This document shows, piece after piece, positions 58,827 to 64,000 of a stretch of DNA of 64,000 bases. Below the pieces are notes generated by a model. That model did not search any database, was not told the origin of the DNA, and worked only from the letters and a program-made list of their open reading frames with translations. The translations under genes and the position numbers were made by a program. How positions within the stretch are numbered: the stretch's first letter is position 1; every line of letters starts with the position of its first letter. The DNA lies in contig NZ_JBHLUE010000009.1 in NCBI RefSeq assembly GCF_042434095.1, forward strand, positions 1-64,000, in the 5' to 3' direction. Origin of the DNA: KBS50 sp042434095 (GTDB taxonomy: Bacteria > Actinomycetota > Actinomycetes > Mycobacteriales > Micromonosporaceae).

Positions 58827-59485
58827 CTGCCTCGCCGGCGGACCGGCGCGTCGGAGGCGGCCGGTCGGGGCCGCGGAGTGGGTCGGGCAGACCGGGTCGG
58901 CCGCCGCCGTGGCGGTTCCGGCTCCTCGTCATACGCCTCGACGTCGCCCTCGTCGGGCTCGTCCTCGTCGCCCTCGTCGGGCTCGTCCTCGTCGCCCTCG
59001 TCGTCCGCGTCGGTCTCGTCGTACCGCTCGTCCCGCTGGCCGCGGCCGCGCTGCGGGTCCCGCGGCCGCCGCTGGCGGTCCTCCGGCTCGCTGTCCTCGT
59101 CGTATCCGGCGTCCTCCGGCTCCCGGTCGGCGTCCTGGTCGGTGGCGTCGTCGGCGTCCTGTCCGGCCCGCTGGCGGGGGGAGCGCAGCGACTCGGCCTG
59201 GTCGGCGAGCCGGTCGCTCACCCGGTCGATGCGGCTGCTCACCGCCCGCGTCGCCGCGGCCTTGCCGGCGGCGACCAGGGGGCCACGCAGGTCCAGCACC
59301 CGGCCGAGATCGGCCGAGCCGCCGAGGGCCTGCACACCCTGCCGCAACAGGCCACCCGAGTTGGTGCTCAGCCGGCCGGCCGCGGCGGCGCCGCCCAGCA
59401 CGAGGGCGACACCGAGCTTCTTGCGCCGGCCCAACAGGTAGCCCATTCCGAGCATGAGGGCGCAGCGCCCCGCGCGTTGCATCAC
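58823..59485 (-). CDS. gvpY: GvpY-like membrane-associated protein with acidic tail
   Basis: A 220-residue protein. It opens with a Gly-rich hydrophobic segment (GMGYLLGRRKKLGVALVLGG) typical of GvpY, followed by a helical part. From about residue 105 there is a very acidic tail with a repeated GDEDEPDE motif, produced by a 24-bp DNA repeat at 58947-58994. The start GTG at 59485 has AAAGGAG 7 nt upstream. It is the first gene of the operon. Confidence 0.78.
   Translation of the reverse strand: MMQRAGRCALMLGMGYLLGRRKKLGVALVLGGAAAAGRLSTNSGGLLRQGVQALGGSADLGRVLDLRGPLVAAGKAAATRAVSSRIDRVSDRLADQAESLRSPRQRAGQDADDATDQDADREPEDAGYDEDSEPEDRQRRPRDPQRGRGQRDERYDETDADDEGDEDEPDEGDEDEPDEGDVEAYDEEPEPPRRRPTRSARPTPRPRPAASDAPVRRRGR
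58947..58994. repeat. 24-bp tandem repeat in gvpY
   Basis: Two identical 24-bp units encode the repeated acidic GDEDEPDE segment. A unit of 24 bp keeps the frame. Confidence 0.88.
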
Positions 59486-59814
59486 TGTCGAACTCCTTTG
59501 ATCATCGGTGCTCGATAATTGGATTCATCCCGAGCGTTCTTTGCCGTCCTGCAACTGCTGCTGGGGCAATCGGTACCCAGGTCAATCGCAGTCTGAACAA
59601 GATCTTGACGATTCCAGGAAATTGACAGGGTCAATGGGCTAGGTTCCCGTCCGGGCCGGTGACGGTGGTCACGGCCGGTCGTCGAAAAATGATTACCACC
59701 CGGTTGTCGATCGGCGAAAGGCTGCTATTTTTCGCGACAAAGAATGGACGGGACGGCGAATATAAAACGGCGCACGAAGCGCTCACGGAACAGTGCGGAA
59801 GGAAACGGGCGAAG
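59486..59814. other. 329-bp A+T-richer region upstream of the gas-vesicle operon
   Basis: Markedly less G+C-rich than its surroundings. I see no gene; the frame at 59659-60294 has no ribosome site. It holds ATTGAC-AGG-GTCAAT (59621-59635), a palindrome suitable for an operator, and another GTCAAT near 59580. It separates the minus-strand gas-vesicle genes from the minus-strand DUF3159 gene and must contain the operon promoter. Confidence 0.6.
59621..59635. promoter_or_regulatory. Palindrome ATTGACAGGGTCAAT
   Basis: A 6+3+6 bp inverted repeat in the control region of the gas-vesicle operon, about 136 bp before gvpY. A related GTCAAT lies near 59580. It is a candidate binding site for a regulator of gas-vesicle expression. 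Confidence 0.4.
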
Positions 59815-60480
59815 TCAGGCGCCACCGGGCGCGGCCGGCTCCACCGGGTGCCGCAGCCCCGGGTGCCCCGCCGGCAGCGAGCGGCGGATCACCCACCAGC
59901 TGGCCGCGAGGGTGGCGGTCACCAGCGGCCAGGACAGCACCACCCGGGCCGCCACCAGCGCCACCACCTGGTCGGCCAGATAGAGCGGCACGAACACGAG
60001 GACCCGCAGCAGATAGCCGGCCGTCCACAGCCAGCTGGCCCGCCCGTACGCCCGCAGCAGCGCCGGATCGCGCCGCCACCGCCCGCGCTGCCCCGACGCG
60101 GTGCCGACCACCACCCCGAGCAGCGGCCAGCGCAGCACGATGCTGACCGCGAACGCGAGCGCGCTGGCCGCGTTCGACACGACCTGCAGCAGGAAGAAGT
60201 CGGCCGCCCGCCCGGTGCGCAGCGCCACGAGCGCCGCCACGCACACGGCCAGCAGGCCGACCAGCACCGATCGGGGCCGGTCACCGCGGCGTAGCCGCCA
60301 GCCGGCCACGGCCAACCCGATGAGCAGGGCTGCCACCACGCCGGCCAGGATCGATCGGCCGCCCAGCAGATAACCGGCGCCGAACGCGACCGGTGGCAGC
60401 GTGGCGTCGACGGCGCCGCGGCGGCCGCCGAGCAGTTCGGTCAGCGATTCCTCGCGGGTCCCTTCCGCACCGGCCGGCAC
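59815..60480 (-). CDS. DUF3159 membrane protein
   Basis: A 221-residue integral membrane protein with about six helices. Typical DUF3159 features are VDATLPPVAFGAGYLLGGRS, FFLLQVVSNAASALAFAVSI and VLRWPLLGVVVG. GTG at 60480 has GAGGGGG about 7 nt upstream. The family is widespread in actinomycetes but uncharacterised. A 20-bp palindrome lies just before the start. Confidence 0.85.
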   Translation of the reverse strand: MPAGAEGTREESLTELLGGRRGAVDATLPPVAFGAGYLLGGRSILAGVVAALLIGLAVAGWRLRRGDRPRSVLVGLLAVCVAALVALRTGRAADFFLLQVVSNAASALAFAVSIVLRWPLLGVVVGTASGQRGRWRRDPALLRAYGRASWLWTAGYLLRVLVFVPLYLADQVVALVAARVVLSWPLVTATLAASWWVIRRSLPAGHPGLRHPVEPAAPGGA

Positions 60481-60488
60481 CAGCCACC

Positions 60489-60508
60489 CCCTCAGCACAT
60501 GCTGAGGG
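60489..60508. promoter_or_regulatory. 20-bp palindrome upstream of the DUF3159 gene
   Basis: CCCTCAGCA and TGCTGAGGG flank a 2-bp centre. The left arm overlaps the presumed ribosome-binding region of the DUF3159 gene, so the hairpin could restrict its translation or act as an operator. Confidence 0.45.
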
Positions 60509-60615
60509 CACCCTAACCAATGCGGCTGACCAGGCGGTACCACCGGCGCGGGGGCCGACGTGCCGGATAGTCGCAAAAAGCGCCATCCCCGGGCGCGGCG
60601 CGGGTCGGGTACGGC

Positions 60616-60621
60616 TAGCCT
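60616..60621 (+). promoter_or_regulatory. -10 TAGCCT of the PAP2 gene (leaderless)
   Basis: TAGCCT ends 6 nt before the ATG at 60628, placing the transcription start on the A of the start codon. There is no Shine-Dalgarno. Confidence 0.6.
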
Positions 60622-60627
60622 CTCCGC

Positions 60628-61554
60628 ATGAAAAGTCGGCGGATCGGCCTGACGGCCACGTGGCTCGTGCTCCTGACCGCCGTCCAACTGCTCGCGCTCG
60701 CCGCGCTCTGGCGCTTCTCGGTGCGCACCGAGGCCGGCCAGTGGCTGGACACGGTGGCGCTGACCAGCAACTACATCGGCAGCAACCACATCGGCGGGCT
60801 GGTGGCCACCGTGCTGAACGCCATGTCGGTGGCGTCTCTGGTGGTGGCCACCGCGGTGATCGGCTTCATCGCGCTGATCCGCCGGCGGATCGCGCTGGCC
60901 ATCCTCGCCACCCTGCTGATCGCCGGGGCCAACATCTCGGTCCAGGCGCTCAAGTACCTCATCAACCGGCCCGATCTCGGCATCGATCCCGAGCGCGCCG
61001 CGGCCGGCAACAGCCTGCCCAGCGGGCACACGGCGGTGGCCGCCTCGGTGGCCGTGGCGCTGATCCTGGTGCTGCCCCGGACGGCCCGGGTCTGGGGGGC
61101 GTTCGTGGGCGCCGTGTACACGGCCCTGGCCGGCGTGGCCACCCTGTCCGCCGGCTGGCACCGGCCCAGCGACGCCATCGCCTCGCTGCTGATCGTCGGC
61201 GCCTGGGCCTCGCTGGTCGGGATCGGCCTGCTGCAGACCGACCGGCTGGACACCGAGTCCCGGTCCGCCGACGCGCACCGGGTGGCCACCGGCCTGCTGC
61301 TGCTGGCGGCCGCCGTGTCGCTCGCCATCGCCTGGTACGCCGCCGACTGGACGCTCGCGCTGCGGCCCACCCCGCCAAAGCAGATCAGCGACCACCGGCT
61401 GCTGGTGGCCTATGGTGGCAGCGCCCTCGGCATCACCGGGACCACCTGCCTGATCGTGGGCCTCGTGCTGGCCACCGTGCACCGGGTGGTGCCCCGGCTC
61501 GCCCCGGTCGCCGGGCCGGCGCCGGTCCGCCCGGCACGCACGCCGACCGCGTGA
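60628..61554 (+). CDS. PAP2-family phosphatase
   Basis: A 308-residue membrane phosphatase with about six to seven helices. The three PAP2 motifs are KYLINRP (KxxxxxxRP), SLPSGHTA and SAGWHRPSD, complete with the catalytic His residues. Members dephosphorylate lipid pyrophosphates or phosphatidate outside the cytoplasm. ATG at 60628 is leaderless. The C-terminus ends PVRPARTPTA inside the repeat region. Confidence 0.93.
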   Translation: MKSRRIGLTATWLVLLTAVQLLALAALWRFSVRTEAGQWLDTVALTSNYIGSNHIGGLVATVLNAMSVASLVVATAVIGFIALIRRRIALAILATLLIAGANISVQALKYLINRPDLGIDPERAAAGNSLPSGHTAVAASVAVALILVLPRTARVWGAFVGAVYTALAGVATLSAGWHRPSDAIASLLIVGAWASLVGIGLLQTDRLDTESRSADAHRVATGLLLLAAAVSLAIAWYAADWTLALRPTPPKQISDHRLLVAYGGSALGITGTTCLIVGLVLATVHRVVPRLAPVAGPAPVRPARTPTA

Positions 61555-61760
61555 CCGGGCCCGGCGGCGTGCTGCGGGCGGACGCCGCCGGTCCGCCGGA
61601 CGCGCACGCCGACCGCGTGGCCGGCCCAGGCCCGAGCGTGCCGCGTGCGGACGGCGGCGGCCCTTCCGGCCCGAACGGCGACCGGGTGACCGGCCCGGCG
61701 GCATGCCGAGCGCGGACGCCAGCGGCCCACCCGGCGCGGCAGCCGACGGCGTGAGCAGCG
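61541..61760 (+). repeat. Degenerate 66-69-bp repeat, about 3.3 copies
   Basis: A degenerate unit containing CACGCCGACCGCGTGACCGG recurs with spacing 66 then 69 bp. In one frame it encodes units such as RADAAGPPDAHADRVAGPG and RADGGGPSGPNGDRVTGP. The last copy is continued in the next gene as SADASGPPGAAADGVSS, in a shifted frame. The array straddles the end of the PAP2 gene and the start of the next gene. Confidence 0.75.
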
Positions 61761-62506
61761 CGGACGTCGCCGGCGCGCAGGCCGGTGGATCGGACGGGAT
61801 CCGCGGGGCGTTCGCGGCCGAGGCGGCGCGGCTGGCCGAGGTGATGCTCGCGCTGCCAGAGGCCGACTTCGCCCGGCCCACCGGCTGTGCGCCGTGGACG
61901 GTGGCCGAGCTGCTGGCCCACGTCCGCACCGCCACCGGCCGGCTGCTCGACATGCTCGCCCGGCCCGCGCCGGACCGCGCCGAGGTGGACGCCGCCGGCT
62001 ACTACGGCCCGAGCAAGTTCGCGGCGGCCACCGACGCGGCGCGGATCACCGGCGCCCGGCGCGAGGCCGCGACCGTGCCGTCCGGGCACGCGCTGGCCGA
62101 GGACTTCGACCGGGTGTGGCTCGCGGTGCGCGCGGCCGTGGTCGGCCAGCGCGGCGACCGGGTGGTGGTGACCCGGCACGGTGACCCGATGGCGCTGGAC
62201 GAGTTTCTGCGTACCCGGGTCGTGGAGCTGGGCGTACACGGACTGGACCTGGCCGCGGCGCTGGACCGCGCGCCGTGGCTCACCCCGGCGGCGGCCGCGG
62301 TGATCGAGCGGCTGCTGCTCGGCGACGCGGCCGCGGCGGACGCCGCGCCGGCCGGCCCGGCGCGGGTCGACGTGGCGGCGCCGTACGCGGACCTCGGCTG
62401 GGACCGGCTCACGTTCATCGCGAAGGCCACCGGCCGGTCGCCGATCGACCCGGGGGAGCGGGCCGCGGTGGACCGCCTCGGGCTGCGCTGGCTGTCCTTC
62501 GGCTGA
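61703..62506 (+). CDS. Maleylpyruvate isomerase-like (MDMPI/DinB fold) protein
   Basis: A 267-residue protein of the maleylpyruvate isomerase N-terminal (MDMPI_N/DinB-like) superfamily. PTGCAPWTVAELLAHVRTAT is the typical metal-binding helix start, and FLRTRVVELGVHGLDLAAAL is the second conserved block. Such proteins are often mycothiol-dependent. The start may be ATG 61703 or GTG 61752, because residues 1-16 are the last repeat unit. The substrate is unknown. Confidence 0.82.
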   Translation: MPSADASGPPGAAADGVSSADVAGAQAGGSDGIRGAFAAEAARLAEVMLALPEADFARPTGCAPWTVAELLAHVRTATGRLLDMLARPAPDRAEVDAAGYYGPSKFAAATDAARITGARREAATVPSGHALAEDFDRVWLAVRAAVVGQRGDRVVVTRHGDPMALDEFLRTRVVELGVHGLDLAAALDRAPWLTPAAAAVIERLLLGDAAAADAAPAGPARVDVAAPYADLGWDRLTFIAKATGRSPIDPGERAAVDRLGLRWLSFG

Positions 62507-62586
62507 CCCCCGCCCGGTCCGCGGGCGCGGGCGCCGGTCACTCCGTTCCGGTGTCGCGCCCCGGTCCCGGTCCGGGCCGGTGCGGT

Positions 62587-62692
62587 GGGCCGGCGAAGTC
62601 CTGCGCGTGGTCCCGGGCCCAGCGGGCGAACGTCAGCGCGGGCCGGCGAAGTCCTGCGCGTGGTCCCGGGCCCAGCGGGCGAACGTCAGCGC
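62587..62692. repeat. Perfect 53-bp tandem duplication
   Basis: Two identical 53-bp units occupy 62587-62639 and 62640-62692. A partial third copy follows. The unit is not a multiple of three, so the duplication shifts the frame of the NmrA-like gene. The absence of any difference suggests that it is recent. Confidence 0.95.
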
Positions 62693-63520
62693 GGGCCGGC
62701 CGAGTAGCCGCCGGACGGTGTCGGTGACCGGCTCGGGCCGGCCGACCATGGCCTCGTGCGCCGCGATGATCCCGGCGCCAACCTCGGCCGGCAGGTTGGG
62801 AAACAGCCGCGCCGTCGCCTGCTCCGGATCCAGTTCCTCGTAGCGCAGCGTCCGACCCAGCGCGGCGCCGATCGCCGCGAGCTGCTCCGCCTGGGTCAGC
62901 TGCTCCGGGCCGGTCAGGTGGTGGACGGCCCGGTGCGGCCCGTCGCCGGTGAGCGCCCGGGCGGCCACGGCCCCGAGATCGGCCTCGTGGATCAGGGCGC
63001 GGCTGGCCTCGGGAACGAACCACCGCAACACATCCGAGCTGCGGATCTGCGGCGCCCAACCGAGCGTGTTCGCGGCGAACCCGCTGGACCGCAGGAAGGT
63101 GTACCGGGTGGCCGACCGGGCGAGCAACGACTCCAGGTGGGCGTGTGAGCCCAGGATGGTCCCGTCGGGCCGGGCATCGGGCTCGGGGTGCTCGGGCACG
63201 CCGTGGGCGGACAGGTAGACGACGTGGCCGACCTGTTCGGTGAGCGTTGCCACCAGCCTTCCGGCCGCCCGGTCGGCGGTCACCGAGGGGAACACCAGAA
63301 AGGCCGCGTCCACGCCGTCCAGGGCGCCGGCGAGGGTGTCGGGCTCGGTCAGGTCACCGCCGATGACCGCCACGTCCGGCCCGAGGGCCGCCGATGCTGC
63401 CGCCGGATCCCGGGACAGCGCCCGGATCCGTACCGTGCCGGCCGTGGCGAGGTGGGCGAGGACCTGCCCGCCCACTCGCCCGGTCGCCCCGGTCACCAGT
63501 ACCGTTCGTTCGATGCTCAT
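62633..63520 (-). CDS. NmrA-family NAD(P)-binding protein
   Basis: A 295-residue SDR-like protein. The cofactor motif is VLVTGATGRVGGQVLAHL, followed by AFLVFPSVTADRAA and RYTFLRSSGFAANTLGWA. It matches NmrA/YwnB-type regulators or quinone reductases. The C-terminus ends at a stop produced by the 53-bp duplication. The last segment, RPALTFARWARDHAQDFAGP, is repeated in another frame. It is preceded by a MerR-type promoter. Confidence 0.9.
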   Translation of the reverse strand: MSIERTVLVTGATGRVGGQVLAHLATAGTVRIRALSRDPAAASAALGPDVAVIGGDLTEPDTLAGALDGVDAAFLVFPSVTADRAAGRLVATLTEQVGHVVYLSAHGVPEHPEPDARPDGTILGSHAHLESLLARSATRYTFLRSSGFAANTLGWAPQIRSSDVLRWFVPEASRALIHEADLGAVAARALTGDGPHRAVHHLTGPEQLTQAEQLAAIGAALGRTLRYEELDPEQATARLFPNLPAEVGAGIIAAHEAMVGRPEPVTDTVRRLLGRPALTFARWARDHAQDFAGPR

Positions 63521-63558
63521 GCGACGACGTCCATCCGTTCGGCGGGTTTGGCGCGTCG

Positions 63559-63589
63559 AGCGTAAAAGCTGAAGTGGGCTTGAGGTAAA
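63559..63589 (-). promoter_or_regulatory. MerR/SoxR-type promoter with 19-bp spacer
   Basis: On the minus strand TTTACC (63584-63589) and TACGCT (63559-63564) are 19 bp apart. This is too long for ordinary transcription and diagnostic of MerR-family activators. The spacer holds the dyad CTCAAG-N4-CTTCAG (reading CCTCAAGCCCACTTCAGC, 63568-63585), close to the SoxR box CCTCAAG-N4-CTTGAGG. The NmrA-like gene starts at 63520, about 30 nt after the predicted start site. Confidence 0.65.
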
Positions 63590-63622
63590 GCCGACCGCGA
63601 GGCGGTCGACCTGGTTGCCGCC

Positions 63623-64000
63623 CTACGTCAACTGGGCGATCTGGATGAGGTTGCCGCAGGTGTCGTCGAAGACGGCGGTGGTCACCGGCCCCATCTCGGC
63701 CGGCTCCTGGGTGAACCGCACGCCGAGGCCGCGGAGGCGGGCGAACTCGGCGGCCACGTCGTCCACCGCGAAGGACGTGGCGGGGATGCCGTCGTCGACG
63801 AGCGCCGCCATGAACACCTTGCTGGCGGGGTGCGCGTCGGGCTCGAGCACCAGCTCGGTGCCGTTCGGGTCGTCGGGTGAGACCACGGTGAGCCACCGGT
63901 GCTCGCCCAGCGGCACGTCGGCCTTGGCGACGAAGCCCAGCACCTCGGTATAGAAGCGCAGCGCCTTCGCCTGGTCGTCGACGAAGATGCTGCTGAGGTT
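63623..64000 (-). CDS. VOC/glyoxalase-family protein, truncated by the window edge
   Basis: The visible 125 residues lack the true N-terminus, because the frame runs out of the window at 64000. They read NLSSIFVDDQAKALRFYTEV, then HRWLTVVSPDDPNGTELVLE, FARLRGLGVRFTQEPAEMGP and FDDTCGNLIQI, the typical pattern of a vicinal oxygen chelate protein. The metal ligands expected at the start are outside. An internal ATG at 63943 is not the start, since the conserved first strand lies upstream of it. Confidence 0.88.
   Translation of the reverse strand, partial: NLSSIFVDDQAKALRFYTEVLGFVAKADVPLGEHRWLTVVSPDDPNGTELVLEPDAHPASKVFMAALVDDGIPATSFAVDDVAAEFARLRGLGVRFTQEPAEMGPVTTAVFDDTCGNLIQIAQLT

Noticed and set aside
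59659..60294. Frame in the A+T-rich area near the gas-vesicle operon
   Set aside because: It lacks a start signal and continues antisense to the DUF3159 gene.

Overview
The window is about 73 % G+C with strong third-position G/C bias. It carries families typical of a filamentous actinomycete: a Streptomyces-type gas-vesicle cluster, conservon-type sensor and roadblock genes, a SARP-type STAND regulator, CebR-like boxes before a CBM2-GH48 cellulase, DUF3159, and many GTG or leaderless starts. I infer a member of the Micromonosporaceae or a close relative. The family-level call rests on gene content and is not proven by the sequence.

Layout. 1-13 kb: mostly single genes (D,D-carboxypeptidase, aldo/keto reductase, MFS and LysE exporters, GNATs, methyltransferases, an MMPL transporter, an APH-like phosphotransferase). 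Short G+C-rich repeat arrays separate several of them. 13.2-18.3 kb: an operon of ABC ATPase, permease and a large exported propeller-phosphoesterase, closed by a 14-bp terminator hairpin. 18.3-21.8 kb: a TetR gene divergent from an alpha/beta hydrolase with two palindromic operators, an AlkZ-type glycosylase homologue, and a HigBA-type toxin-antitoxin pair. 21.8-31.5 kb: a P450 and SDR pair, two divergent large STAND regulators (XRE-SARP-NB-ARC-TPR and XRE-NB-ARC-TPR), and a Tat-exported DUF1906 protein with a seven-repeat lectin-like propeller. 31.5-37.2 kb: an exported phosphoesterase, a methyltransferase, and a four-gene ABC transporter/two-component operon. 37.2-41.7 kb: WrbA, a fused anthranilate-synthase-like enzyme preceded by a short Trp-Trp leader peptide, and a divergent FGGY kinase. 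41.9-45.2 kb: the first two genes of a conservon. 45.2-48.9 kb: a 0.7 kb control region and a GH48 cellulase. 49.3-53.9 kb: DoxX, a winged-helix regulator with an MFS exporter, TetR with PlsC, and a VapBC pair. 53.9-59.5 kb: a ten-gene gas-vesicle operon on the minus strand. 59.8-64 kb: DUF3159, PAP2, a maleylpyruvate-isomerase-like protein, an NmrA-like protein under a MerR-type promoter, and a VOC protein cut by the window edge.

How the genes work together. Most operons show 4-nt stop/start overlaps (ATGA or GTGA), implying coupled translation. The clearest regulatory stories are Trp attenuation of the anthranilate-synthase-like gene, cellobiose-type control of the cellulase, operator-in-spacer repression by the TetR at 19.3 kb, self-repression of two toxin-antitoxin loci, and a 19-bp-spacer MerR/SoxR-like promoter at 63.5 kb. 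No tRNA, rRNA, transposase, integrase or CRISPR array was seen.
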